Source: Brevibacillus massiliensis
GTDB taxonomy: Bacteria > Bacillota > Bacilli > Brevibacillales > Brevibacillaceae
DNA length: 64,000 nucleotides
Assembly (NCBI RefSeq): GCF_000311785.1
Contig: NZ_HE978535.1
Span: forward strand, 1-64,000
Reading direction: 5' to 3'
The position numbers and the translations under genes are program-made. This document shows positions 34,292-42,883 of this stretch, in pieces. The notes below the pieces were generated by a model. It was not told the origin of the DNA, did no database searches, and was given only the letters and a program-made list of their open reading frames with translations. Within the stretch, counting starts at the first letter, position 1. Every line of letters begins with the position of its first letter.

Positions 34292-34334
34292 TTGACGGAA
34301 TGCCGCCTACGGACTATACTTAGCTAGGTAAGTA
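34292..34334 (+). promoter_or_regulatory. Sigma-A promoter with overlapping MarR operator
   Basis: TTGACG (34292-34297), 17 nt, TATACT (34315-34320). The inverted repeat TACTTAGCTAGGTAAGTA (34317-34334) covers the -10 and start site, as expected for an autorepressed marR unit. Confidence 0.75.
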
Positions 34335-34353
34335 TTTGAAGGGGGAACCGTAC

Positions 34354-34782
34354 GTGGTTGTATACGGCCATAAAATCAATCAAGCGGCAAGGGTATTCTC
34401 CAAACAGCTGAACGAGCGTTTATCCCCCCTCGGTTTGTACAGCGCACAATGGGGCGTGATCCTGCGATTGTCGGAGCACGGAGCATGTACGCAAACGGAG
34501 TTGAGCGATTACTTGTGCGTCGAGCCCCCGACGATGACCCGCACGCTGGCGCGCATGGCTGAGTCAGGCTGGATTGTACGGGAAACGGGGGCGGACCGGC
34601 GGGAGCGGAAGGTCTGCTTGACAAAAGCGGCCAGCGAAAAGTTTCGCAGCTGGCAGCAGGCATCGGACGAACTGGAAGCAAAGGCGCTGCAGAACATCGA
34701 CGAGCAGGAGCTTGCTGTATTCAATCGCGTCATCGAACAGATGATGAACAATTTATCAAGAAAAGAAGTGAAGGATGAGTAG
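34354..34782 (+). CDS. MarR-family regulator, paralogue 2
   Basis: About 142-aa MarR protein. VVVYGHKINQAARVF start, HTH TQTELSDYLCVEPPTMTRT, wing DRRERKVCLT. GTG at 34354 follows GAAGGGGGAACC; an in-frame start at 34336 is less likely because it falls on the operator. Paralogous to the gene at 29100. Overlaps the downstream YczE-like gene by a few bases and is probably co-transcribed with it. Confidence 0.83.
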   Translation: MVVYGHKINQAARVFSKQLNERLSPLGLYSAQWGVILRLSEHGACTQTELSDYLCVEPPTMTRTLARMAESGWIVRETGADRRERKVCLTKAASEKFRSWQQASDELEAKALQNIDEQELAVFNRVIEQMMNNLSRKEVKDE

Positions 34783-35446
34783 TGGAGTGAGGGAACCGTT
34801 GCATGGAGGAACCGGCTTGTCGCAAGGGACAAAGCTGGCGATCAGGTGTGTCTTGTTTTTTGCTGGACTGTTTGTTTTGGCCTTGGGGGCCGTATGCATG
34901 ATGCAGGCACAGCTGGGGGTGGCCTCTTGGGATGTGCTGCATATCGGCTTGACCCATTTAACCTCCCTGTCGGTGGGGACATGGGTACAGATAATCGGAA
35001 TTTTGATGATCGCGATCACCTGTCTGATCGAGCGCAAATGGCCGCGTATTGGCAGTATAGTCAATATTGTCATGATTGGCTTTTTTATCAATTGGCTGCT
35101 TTCGTTGAACCTGGTGCCGGTCTACCCGTTTTTGTGGGCGAGAGTCGTCATGCTGTTGGTCGGCATCGTCCTGATGGGATTTGGCGCCGGCATGTACGTG
35201 GCATCCAACATTGGCGCCGGACCGCGTGACGGTCTGACCCTGGTGCTGGCGGAACGCTCGGGCTGGTCGATCCGCATGGTGCGGACGATTTTGGAAGGAA
35301 CCGCTCTGCTGCTCGGCTGGCTGGCGACTGGACCCGTCTCAGTTGGCACGTTCGCATCCGTTCTGTTGATCGGCCCGGTCATGCAGGCGTCCTTGCGATT
35401 TTGGCGAAAACGAATGGAAAAGCTGGCAGCCGCCGCGGTATCGTGA
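34775..35446 (+). CDS. yczE: YczE/YitT-like integral membrane protein
   Basis: 223 aa, five to six membrane helices. Conserved AQLGVASWDVLHIGLT, then GMYVASNIGAGPRDGLTL and TFASVLLIGPVMQASL match the YczE/YyaS family. In Bacillus YczE lies beside surfactin genes and affects lipopeptide production; general function unknown. The ATG at 34775 overlaps the marR end, indicating coupling. Confidence 0.85.
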   Translation: MSSGVREPLHGGTGLSQGTKLAIRCVLFFAGLFVLALGAVCMMQAQLGVASWDVLHIGLTHLTSLSVGTWVQIIGILMIAITCLIERKWPRIGSIVNIVMIGFFINWLLSLNLVPVYPFLWARVVMLLVGIVLMGFGAGMYVASNIGAGPRDGLTLVLAERSGWSIRMVRTILEGTALLLGWLATGPVSVGTFASVLLIGPVMQASLRFWRKRMEKLAAAAVS

Positions 35447-35461
35447 CGGCTGCTTTTTTTA
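35426..35461 (+). terminator. Terminator at the yczE end, convergent with fdhD
   Basis: GCAGCCG (35426-35432) / CGGCTGC (35447-35453) plus TTTTTTT. The left arm lies inside the yczE coding end. Confidence 0.75.
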
Positions 35462-36277
35462 TTGCGCCTTGCCTGGCAGCGTACCGGCCGTGATCCGCTC
35501 AGGCCTGGTGTACACGTTCAGCTTGCCGCCTCGGATAAAGCCTACGGCGGTGATCCCCAGCTCTTCGGCCATCTGTAGGGCCAGATCGGTTGGCGCTGAT
35601 TTGGAGAGGAGAATGGCCGCTCCGATCTTGGCCGCCTTCAACAGGACCTCGGAAGAAATTCGGCCGCTGAACACGAGCAGCTTATCGCTGGTTTCGACTC
35701 CTTCCCGCAGGCAGTAGCCGTAGATTTTGTCCAGTGCGTTGTGGCGTCCGATATCCGAGTAGCTGACGAGCATCTCCTGGCCGCTGCACAGCGCGGCATT
35801 GTGGACGCCCCCCGTCTGGCGATGGATCAGGGAGGACTGCTGCAGTGTGTCCATCAGGTGAAAACACTGCTCCACGGAGACGCTTACCTGTGAATCGACG
35901 GGTTTGGCCGCTCTGGCATCGCTGTAGAAGTAAAACGATTGGCGGCTTTTGCCGCAGCAGGAGGTAATCCGCCGCTTGGTGAAGAAGCTCTGCTGGAGCT
36001 TGAAGGCTTGATGAAGATCGACATAGGCAAAGCCTTTGGCTGTATCGATGGCAATCTGTTTCACTTCCGCAGCGGAGCGAATCACTCCTTCGGAGGCCAG
36101 AAAGCCGATGGTCAATTCCTCCAGGTCGGCAGGCGTACAGACGACAGTCGCAAATTCCTGGTCGTTGACAAAGATCGTCAACGGGTACTCTGCCACGATC
36201 TCGTCATCTTCCAGAGTGAATACACTGTCGCGGTATTTGGCTACAGATCTGCTGATGGTGATGGGCATCTCATGCAT
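35459..36277 (-). CDS. fdhD: Formate dehydrogenase accessory sulfurtransferase FdhD
   Basis: 272 aa. FdhD hands sulfur to the molybdenum cofactor of formate dehydrogenases. TIGFLASEGVIRS, TGGVHNAALC, DIGRHNALDKIYGYCL and GRISSEVLLKAAKIG are family signatures. The redox-cysteine region reads SCCGKSRQSFYF instead of the E. coli-type CGVCGK, as in other Bacillales. Divergent from the OFA antiporter and next to a molybdoenzyme, so it serves that enzyme. Confidence 0.92.
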   Translation of the reverse strand: MHEMPITISRSVAKYRDSVFTLEDDEIVAEYPLTIFVNDQEFATVVCTPADLEELTIGFLASEGVIRSAAEVKQIAIDTAKGFAYVDLHQAFKLQQSFFTKRRITSCCGKSRQSFYFYSDARAAKPVDSQVSVSVEQCFHLMDTLQQSSLIHRQTGGVHNAALCSGQEMLVSYSDIGRHNALDKIYGYCLREGVETSDKLLVFSGRISSEVLLKAAKIGAAILLSKSAPTDLALQMAEELGITAVGFIRGGKLNVYTRPERITAGTLPGKAQ

Positions 36278-36374
36278 CTTGCTCCCTCTCCTCTGTACAG
36301 GATGCGTCTATCATAACATATTTTTGCGTCAAACAATTCTGAGAAGGCAAACGAAAAAAATTGTCTAAAAATGG

Positions 36375-36403
36375 TTGCGATGAAACCGCATACATGCTAG
36401 TAT
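36375..36403 (+). promoter_or_regulatory. Sigma-A promoter of the antiporter leader transcript
   Basis: TTGCGA (36375-36380), 17 nt, TAGTAT (36398-36403). This gives a leader of about 320 nt before the coding start at 36731. Confidence 0.5.
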
Positions 36404-36558
36404 AAGACCTAGAAGTTGTCATAAATTTGTAACAAACGCTTTGGCTGCGATTGAGGAAATGATCCTCTTTTCTCCTGTCCAAAAGTCCGGACGGAATTGT
36501 TGTATCGGAATAGCGATCCTGTTGCCGATCAACATTTTTTCGGCGTAACGCGTGTGCT

Positions 36559-36660
36559 GTTGATACTAGGCAGTGTTCCTGCTGAAGATTAACTGTCGCA
36601 TTTCACTGTGCGAGGGTGTTTTGCCCGTACCCACATTGAAAGACGGCAGTTTTTCTTTTG
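36559..36660 (+). promoter_or_regulatory. Conserved leader motif plus terminator (copy A)
   Basis: A 37-nt element (36559-36595) begins GTTGATACTAGG, has a small GCAG/CTGC hairpin and ends CCTGCTGAAGATTAACTG. It matches copy B before the molybdoenzyme at 29 of 37 positions without gaps. Its last bases AACTG open a hairpin that closes with CAGTT (36647-36651) and runs into TTTTCTTTT. Inside are two smaller stems (TCGCA/TGCGA, GGGT/ACCC). No known riboswitch class recognised. Confidence 0.65.
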
Positions 36661-36730
36661 CCCATAAGCTGGTGGATAAAAGCGGCATTTGCTACTTTCA
36701 CCAGCAATCAAATCAAAAGGAGGAAAAGCA

Positions 36731-37990
36731 ATGGAAAACGTAAAAAATCGTTGGCTGATAGCGGCCTCGGCAGTAGGAATCCACATTTCCATCGGTTCCG
36801 TGTACGCCTGGAGCGTCTATACGAAGCCGCTGATGAACCAGTTTCAATGGGGATTGAAAGAGGTATCATTCACATTCAGCATTGCGATTTTATTCCTGGG
36901 ACTGTCGGCTGCCTTTTTGGGCCACTTCGTGGAAAAACACGGCCCGAGAAAATCCGGCACACTCGCGGCCTGCTTTTTCGGGGTCGGGACTGTCGGGGCT
37001 GGCCTGGCCGTCACCCTCGGGTCGCTCCCCTTGCTCTACCTGTGTTACGGCGTTCTCGGGGGAATCGGACTTGGCGTCGGGTACATCACGCCCGTCTCAA
37101 CACTGGTCAAATGGTTTCCGGACAGACGCGGATTGGCAACGGGCCTGGCGATCATGGGCTTTGGATTCGCTTCATTAATATTCAGTCCGATCGAGGCCAA
37201 GCTGATCTCCACGGTCGGGATTGCCAACACCTTTTTTATCCTGGGCATAATCTTTTTTATTCTGATGTTTGCTTCAGCGCGCTACCTGGCTCCGCCGCCG
37301 CAGGGGTGGCTGCCGGAAGGATTTAAGCAAAAAGTGGAGTCGGGCGAGAAAAAGCTGGCCGTCGACTTGTCTGAACTGACGGCGAATGAAGCGGTAAAAA
37401 CCCGCCGGTTTTACTTGTTGTGGCTCATGCTGTTCATCAATGTCACCTGCGGCATCGCGATTCTTGCCGTCGCATCGCCTATGGCTCAGGAAATCGCCAG
37501 GATGACTCCGGCCACTGCCGCAGCGATGGTAGGTTTGATGGGACTCTTTAACGGACTGGGACGGATCGGCTGGGCGTCTTTTTCCGATTACATCGGGCGG
37601 CCCAACACGTATACGGCGTTCTTTTCCATCCAATTGATCGCGTTCTTTCTCCTGCCGTCCATCTCCAATGCCCTATTTTTTCAACTGCTGATCTTCCTGA
37701 TCATGACCTGCTACGGCGGCGGTTTCGCTTCGATTCCGGCCTATATCGGCGACTTGTTTGGCAAGAAACAGCTGGGGGCGATCCACGGCTACATTTTGAC
37801 TGCCTGGGCCGCAGCCGGCCTGGCCGGGCCGATCTTCGCTTCCTGGGTGCGTGAAACAGTCAACAGCTACTCGCTCATCATGTACATTTTTGCCGGGATG
37901 TTTGTCGTGGCGCTGGCGATCTCCCTCTTGATCCGGCTGGACATTGCCCGGCTGCGAGCCAAACTGGAGACGGCTCGGGCGCAGGGGTAA
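36731..37990 (+). CDS. OFA-family MFS antiporter (oxalate/formate antiporter-like)
   Basis: 419 aa, 12 membrane segments. The N-terminal HISIGSVYAWSVYTKPL and the LGVGYITPVSTLVKWFPD segment are the OxlT/OFA signature. Expected to exchange formate, oxalate or another small monocarboxylate. ATG at 36731 chosen for AAGGAGG. The long structured leader and the fdhD/molybdoenzyme neighbours suggest formate transport. Confidence 0.87.
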   Translation: MENVKNRWLIAASAVGIHISIGSVYAWSVYTKPLMNQFQWGLKEVSFTFSIAILFLGLSAAFLGHFVEKHGPRKSGTLAACFFGVGTVGAGLAVTLGSLPLLYLCYGVLGGIGLGVGYITPVSTLVKWFPDRRGLATGLAIMGFGFASLIFSPIEAKLISTVGIANTFFILGIIFFILMFASARYLAPPPQGWLPEGFKQKVESGEKKLAVDLSELTANEAVKTRRFYLLWLMLFINVTCGIAILAVASPMAQEIARMTPATAAAMVGLMGLFNGLGRIGWASFSDYIGRPNTYTAFFSIQLIAFFLLPSISNALFFQLLIFLIMTCYGGGFASIPAYIGDLFGKKQLGAIHGYILTAWAAAGLAGPIFASWVRETVNSYSLIMYIFAGMFVVALAISLLIRLDIARLRAKLETARAQG

Positions 37991-38016
37991 ATCCGCAGAG
38001 GTTGACAGCGTCAGAA

Positions 38017-38045
38017 TTGCGAAAAAAACTGTCAAGTGTTACAAT
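38017..38045 (+). promoter_or_regulatory. Sigma-A promoter of the DUF2294 gene
   Basis: TTGCGA (38017-38022), 17 nt, TACAAT (38040-38045). A 7-bp inverted repeat TTGACAG/CTGTCAA (38002-38008, 38029-38035) brackets the -35 region. Confidence 0.55.
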
Positions 38046-38084
38046 ATTCTCATCGCTAAGAATGTACAAAGGAAATGGCTTGCC

Positions 38085-38447
38085 ATGAACAAATATGAAG
38101 CGGAATTCAGCAATCTTGTCCGGGCATTTCGGAAACGGCACATGGGCAAAGGTCCGAGTAAGATCCACACGACCTTTTGCAAGCAGTGGGCGATCTGTGT
38201 GATGGAAGGCAATCTTTCACCGGTCGAAAAGTTTATTGCCAGCGCAGATGAAGGGAAACAGATGCTGCGGGCAGCCAGGACGGAAATGGTGAAGGAGATG
38301 TACCGCAAAAACCGGCCGGTGGAGATGGAGGCGTTTCTTGGTGCCCGGTTTGTCGACTTGTTCGTCGATATTGATATCGACAGGGACTACGGCATGTCGA
38401 TCTTCGTCTTTGATCAAAACATCGAAGAAAAATTTAACAAGGCGTAA
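38085..38447 (+). CDS. DUF2294 domain protein
   Basis: 120-aa cytosolic protein with the DUF2294 pattern: GKGPSKIHTTFCKQWAICVM, LSPVEKFIA, VKEMYRKNRPVEMEAFLGA, and an acidic DIDIDRDYG end. DUF2294 genes are common in Bacilli; the function is unknown. Its place between the OFA antiporter and the molybdoenzyme suggests a link to formate metabolism. ATG at 38085 after AAGGAAATGG. Confidence 0.78.
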   Translation: MNKYEAEFSNLVRAFRKRHMGKGPSKIHTTFCKQWAICVMEGNLSPVEKFIASADEGKQMLRAARTEMVKEMYRKNRPVEMEAFLGARFVDLFVDIDIDRDYGMSIFVFDQNIEEKFNKA

Positions 38448-38483
38448 CAGCCCGCCGCACGCCGCGAAAAACACAGGTGCGAT

Positions 38484-38573
38484 GTTGGTACTTGGTAGCG
38501 ACCCTGCTCAAGATTAACCGCCGAGATTTCCTCTTTTCAGCATTGCGAAAAGATGATTTCCCGGTGGTTTTTT
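38484..38573 (+). promoter_or_regulatory. Conserved leader motif plus terminator (copy B)
   Basis: Second copy of the 37-nt element (38484-38520): GTTGGTACTTGG, GTAG/CTGC hairpin, then CCTGCTCAAGATTAACCG. Its last bases form the left arm AACCGCCG of a terminator whose right arm is CGGTGGTT (38562-38569), followed by TTTT, with an inner CTTTTC/GAAAAG stem. Located 43 nt before the molybdoenzyme ATG. Confidence 0.68.
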
Positions 38574-38615
38574 GCTCATGGCGAGCGTTTGGCTTCAAGA
38601 AAGGAGTAGCGACAG

Positions 38616-40967
38616 ATGGGGAAAACAAAACACACCGGTCCGATTAAATTGGATACTTCATGGAAACCGTCGTTGTGGGCGAGCTACATGCCGATGGGGC
38701 TTGGCAAGGTCAAGCCGCACCACATCCGCGATACCATGAAGGTCATCTACGAGAACAAGGACAACCTTGCCTACGCCTGGCGGATTTTGTCTCAAGGGGT
38801 GTGCGACGGCTGTGCGCTTGGGGTGTCGGGGCTGTACGATCAAACCCTGACCGGACCGCATGTCTGCACGACCAGGCTCAATGTGCTGCGCCTGAACACC
38901 ATGCCGGCCATCGAGCCAAAGTGGCTGGAGGATGTCGAAGCGCTCCGCAAGCTGGACAGCACCGAGCTGCGCAAGCTGGGGCGGATTCCGTACCCGCTCT
39001 CCCGCAAACCGGGGGAAAAGGCATTTACCCGGATCAGCTGGGATGAAGCGCTGGACCGGATCGCCCGGAAGATCAGGAGCATCGATCCAAAACAGCTTGC
39101 GTTTTACCTGACCTCGCGCGGAATCACCAATGAGGTCTACTACACCGCGACGAAGGTAGCCCGTTTTTTAGGAACGAACAATATTGACAACGCTTCCCGG
39201 ATTTGCCACTCGCCCAGCAAAACCGCTCTGAAGCGCTCGCTCGGCATCGGCGCTTCCAGCTGCAATTACAAGGATTGGATCGGGACAGACGTGCTGATTT
39301 TCTGGGGCTCGGTGGCGGCCAACAACCAACCGGTGTCGACCAAGTACATGTACGCGGCCAAAAAAGCCGGGACGAAGATCATCATGATCAATCCCTACCG
39401 CGAACCGGCGATGGAAAACTACTGGATCCCTTCCATTCCGGAGAGCGCGCTGTTCGGCACGAAAATCGTCGATGACGTCTATCAGGTGAACATCGGCGGC
39501 GACATCGCCTTCATGAACGGGGTGATGAAGCACTGGTTTGAGATGGAGGAGGCGGCGCCGGGATCGGCGATTGACCGGGAGTTTGTCGACGCTCACGCCA
39601 ACGGCTTTGAACAGCTGAAGGCCCATGTGATCAGCCAGGACTGGGAGTTGATCGAAAAATCCTCCGGACTGTCGCGGGAGCGCATTGGAGAATTTGCCAA
39701 GCTTTTGGCAGCGGCCAAGTCGGGGGTATTCGTCTGGAGCATGGGACTGACCCAGCACCGGTTTGGCACCGACAACGTCTCCCAGGTAGCCAATCTGGCG
39801 ATTCTGCGCGGATTCATCGGGCGGGAGCACTGCGGCGTGATGCCGATTCGCGGCCACAGCGGGGTGCAAGGTTCCGGCGAGATGGGGGCGGAGCCGATGT
39901 CACTGCCCGGCGGGGTGCCGCTCGACGAGGAAAACATCAAGCGGATGGAAGCCTTATGGGGATTTGAAATCCCTCGCTGGCAAGGAGACATCGTCGGTGT
40001 CAGCCTGGAAAATACCCTGCTTCCCGACGGGCACGAACGTAAGACCCGGCTGTTTTACACCAGCGGCGGCAACTTTTTGGAGACGATGCCCGACCCGGCG
40101 TTTATCAAGCAGTGTCTGGAAGCGGTTGAGCTGCGGGTTCACCAGGATATTATCTTGAACACCTCGACACTGGTTGACGCCAAGGAAGAAGTGATCGTCC
40201 TGCCTGCGATGACGAGATACGAACAGCCCGGCGGGGGGACGTCTACCAGCACCGAGCGGATGGTCTACTTCACGCCGGAAATCAAAGGGCCCCGCATCGC
40301 TGAAGCCCGCTCGGAATGGGAGATCTACGTCGATCTGGCCTCGCGCGTCTACCCGGAGAAAAAGCACTTGATCCACTTTAGCGACGCCAGACAGATCCGT
40401 GAAGAGATCGCCCGGGCCAATCCGAATTACGACGGCATACAGCACTTGGAAAAGCGCGGGGACGTCTTCCAGTGGGGCGGCGCCTGGCTGTGTGAAGGGG
40501 GCATTTGCCCGACGCCGGACGGCCGGGCCAACCTGATCCCGATCGATCAGCCGGAGCTGCGCAAGCCGGAAGGCCACTTTTACGTCACCACCCGGCGCGG
40601 CAAGCAATTTAACTCGATGATCTACAGCGAGACAGATCCGTTCAACGCGGCGGACCGGTACGATGTATTGATCCATCCTGAAGACGCGGCAAAGCTCGAC
40701 ATCCTGGAAGGGACGGCGATTGTCGTGTACAATGAACACGGGGTATTCCAGGGCCGGGCCAAGTTCGCCGAGACGAAACCTGGGAATATTCAGGTCTACT
40801 GGCCCGAGGGGAACATCCTGATCCCCAAAGGGGTATATGAAGAATTCGCCGGTATTCCGGAGTACAATACGGCGGTCATTGTGGAGAAAGCGGAAACGTA
40901 CCACGCCCACAAGGACACCAGGTACGTGGAAAAAAGGATTGAAGAGCTGGAGATGTCTGTCGGCTAA
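38616..40967 (+). CDS. FdhA/YdeP-family molybdopterin oxidoreductase
   Basis: 783-aa molybdenum-bis-MGD enzyme of the TIGR01701 'Fdh-alpha-like' (YdeP) group. N-terminal CDGCALGVSG and a later Cys resemble an Fe-S/cofactor site. SRICHSPSKTALKRSLG, NPYREPAMENYW and RGHSGVQGSGEMGAEP are cofactor-binding segments. LILNTSTLVDA-type and C-terminal molydopterin dinucleotide-binding (RGKQFNSMIYSETDPFNAAD) domains follow. No twin-arginine signal, so cytoplasmic. Formate oxidation is the usual annotation but is not proven for YdeP proteins. ATG after AAAGGAG, downstream of leader copy B. Confidence 0.87.
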   Translation: MGKTKHTGPIKLDTSWKPSLWASYMPMGLGKVKPHHIRDTMKVIYENKDNLAYAWRILSQGVCDGCALGVSGLYDQTLTGPHVCTTRLNVLRLNTMPAIEPKWLEDVEALRKLDSTELRKLGRIPYPLSRKPGEKAFTRISWDEALDRIARKIRSIDPKQLAFYLTSRGITNEVYYTATKVARFLGTNNIDNASRICHSPSKTALKRSLGIGASSCNYKDWIGTDVLIFWGSVAANNQPVSTKYMYAAKKAGTKIIMINPYREPAMENYWIPSIPESALFGTKIVDDVYQVNIGGDIAFMNGVMKHWFEMEEAAPGSAIDREFVDAHANGFEQLKAHVISQDWELIEKSSGLSRERIGEFAKLLAAAKSGVFVWSMGLTQHRFGTDNVSQVANLAILRGFIGREHCGVMPIRGHSGVQGSGEMGAEPMSLPGGVPLDEENIKRMEALWGFEIPRWQGDIVGVSLENTLLPDGHERKTRLFYTSGGNFLETMPDPAFIKQCLEAVELRVHQDIILNTSTLVDAKEEVIVLPAMTRYEQPGGGTSTSTERMVYFTPEIKGPRIAEARSEWEIYVDLASRVYPEKKHLIHFSDARQIREEIARANPNYDGIQHLEKRGDVFQWGGAWLCEGGICPTPDGRANLIPIDQPELRKPEGHFYVTTRRGKQFNSMIYSETDPFNAADRYDVLIHPEDAAKLDILEGTAIVVYNEHGVFQGRAKFAETKPGNIQVYWPEGNILIPKGVYEEFAGIPEYNTAVIVEKAETYHAHKDTRYVEKRIEELEMSVG

Positions 40968-41001
40968 TCCTGCGCTTTGCTCGTACGGGAGGAATTTGGT
41001 G

Positions 41002-41640
41002 ATGACAGAGATAACGTTGGGCGCAGCGATTATGGCCGGGGGGCAGAGTCGGCGGATGGGAACGGCTAAAGAGTGGCTGGATTGGGGCGGGCGTCCGCTC
41101 CTTTTCCAGCTTCTTGAAGGTTTGCGGGCGTCCGGATTGCCTCACCTGGTGGTTGCAGGCGAGGCCACCGGCGAACGCTGGCGAGAGCTCAAGCAACAGG
41201 GGATCGCGGTGATCCGCGACGAGGGTGGATCATATGGTCCGGCCAGCGGGATTTGCGCCGCCTTGAAGAGCACGAGGGAGGATGCGCTGCTTGTCATGTC
41301 ATGTGACCTGCCGTTTGCGGATTCCGGACAAATCAGGCGCCTGGCAGCGTTGAAACAGGAGCTGTTGGGCTGGGATGCGCTGATTCCGGAGGCCGGGGGG
41401 CGGATCCACCCGCTGTTTGCGCTGTACCACTCCCGCACGCTGCCAGCCTGGGAAGAAGCGCTCGCAGCTAGGCAGTACCGGATCACGTCGGTATTGGCCA
41501 AGCTGCGGGTGAAGCGGATCGCGGAAGGTTACTTTGACGAGTGGGCGACGTTCAACATGAACACCCCTGACGAGTATCGCCTGGCTTTGGCAGAGAGGAG
41601 GAGAAGAGATGCGCTTTCACCGGGAGACGGTAACCGTTGA
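41002..41640 (+). CDS. mobA: Molybdenum cofactor guanylyltransferase
   Basis: About 212 aa. GAAIMAGGQSRRMGTAKEWLD is the nucleotidyltransferase signature, VMSCDLPFADS the metal site, and NMNTPDEY the end motif. Converts Mo-molybdopterin to the guanine dinucleotide form needed by the adjacent enzyme. ATG at 41002 chosen for GGGAGGA. Overlaps moeA by about 30 nt. Confidence 0.9.
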   Translation: MTEITLGAAIMAGGQSRRMGTAKEWLDWGGRPLLFQLLEGLRASGLPHLVVAGEATGERWRELKQQGIAVIRDEGGSYGPASGICAALKSTREDALLVMSCDLPFADSGQIRRLAALKQELLGWDALIPEAGGRIHPLFALYHSRTLPAWEEALAARQYRITSVLAKLRVKRIAEGYFDEWATFNMNTPDEYRLALAERRRRDALSPGDGNR

Positions 41641-42853
41641 GGAAGCAGTCCGCAGACTGCTGGCAGGTGCTGCCCCGATCGGCGTGGAAGAGGTGCCGCT
41701 TGCCGAGGCGCACGGACGGACGCTGGCCCGGGATTGCCGGGCGGATTGCGATCTGCCCTCGTTTGACCGGGCCTCTCTCGACGGGTATGCCGTTCGGGCG
41801 GCAGACACTGCCGGGGCCGCCGTGCAGTCACCGGTGCGCCTGCAAGTAGTCGGCTGTCTGAAGGCGGGTGACGTTCCCGCAAGGCCGATCAACCGCGGTG
41901 AGGCGGTGCGAATCATGACGGGAGCGATGATGCCGCCGGGGACTGATGCCGTCGTGATGTTTGAGCAGACGGAGAGTCCGGGAGAGTGGCTGGATGCCGT
42001 CTTGATCAAGCGAGAGCTGCGTTCGGGAGAGAATGTCGCCCGCAAGGGACAGGAAGTTTCTGCCGGTGAACGGGTGCTGGCGGCCGGCGAGCAGATCGGA
42101 GGCGGAGCCTTGGCCGTCCTCGCTACCTTCGGGATGACGCCGGTCCCTGTCTACCAAAAGCCGCGTATCGGCATCCTCTCGATCGGCGACGAATTGGTCG
42201 ATCCCGCGCTGACCCCTCCGCCCGGGAAAATCCGCGACAGCAACGCGGTGATGCTCTGCGGCCTGATTCACGAGTCAGGGGGAATCCCGGTCGTGTGCCG
42301 GCGCCTGCCGGACGACCTGCAGCTGGCAAAGGACGAAATCGACCGGGTGCTTGGGCAGGTTGATCTGTTGGTGACGACCGGAGGAGTTTCAGTAGGAGAC
42401 AAAGACATCATCGCGGCGCTTGTAGACGAACCAGACGTGGAACTTCTGTTCAACCGCGTGGCGATGCGACCGGGTAGCCCGACAACCGCCATACGCCGGT
42501 GCGGCCGGCTGATCTGTGCCTTGTCGGGGAATCCCGGCGCGTGTTTTACGGGTTTTCACCTCTTGGTCAGGCCGCTCTTGGCCAGGTTGGCGGGCAGAGG
42601 TGATGCTACCCAGCTGCCGAGCCAAAAGGCGCTGCTCATCTGCGACTATTCCAAGCCTTGTCCGTACCCCCGCTATGTGCGGGGCCGGCTGCAGCTGCAG
42701 GAGACGACGCTGTACGCCATACCTGACGGGTTTGACAAGTCAGGGATGCTGAGGACGTTAAAAGACGCCGAGTGTCTGATCGTCATTCCCCCTGGAGGCA
42801 GGGGGCGGGCAGCCGGAGAGATCGTGGAGGTAATTCCGTTTCGCTTGCGATAG
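41609..42853 (+). CDS. moeA: Molybdopterin molybdenumtransferase
   Basis: 414-aa MoeA: LPSFDRASLDGYAVRAAD, IMTGAMMPPGTDAVVMFEQT, IGDELVDP, LVTTGGVSVGDKD, VAMRPGSPTT and LSGNPGACFTGF are the family blocks. Inserts molybdate into adenylylated molybdopterin. Overlaps mobA; mobB follows after 30 nt. Confidence 0.93.
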   Translation: MRFHRETVTVEEAVRRLLAGAAPIGVEEVPLAEAHGRTLARDCRADCDLPSFDRASLDGYAVRAADTAGAAVQSPVRLQVVGCLKAGDVPARPINRGEAVRIMTGAMMPPGTDAVVMFEQTESPGEWLDAVLIKRELRSGENVARKGQEVSAGERVLAAGEQIGGGALAVLATFGMTPVPVYQKPRIGILSIGDELVDPALTPPPGKIRDSNAVMLCGLIHESGGIPVVCRRLPDDLQLAKDEIDRVLGQVDLLVTTGGVSVGDKDIIAALVDEPDVELLFNRVAMRPGSPTTAIRRCGRLICALSGNPGACFTGFHLLVRPLLARLAGRGDATQLPSQKALLICDYSKPCPYPRYVRGRLQLQETTLYAIPDGFDKSGMLRTLKDAECLIVIPPGGRGRAAGEIVEVIPFRLR

Positions 42854-42883
42854 TCTTTCAGATGAGAAGCGAGGTGAGACACC

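Noticed and set aside
39954-40910. 318-codon minus-strand frame
   Set aside because: Antisense to the molybdoenzyme; no recognised motifs.
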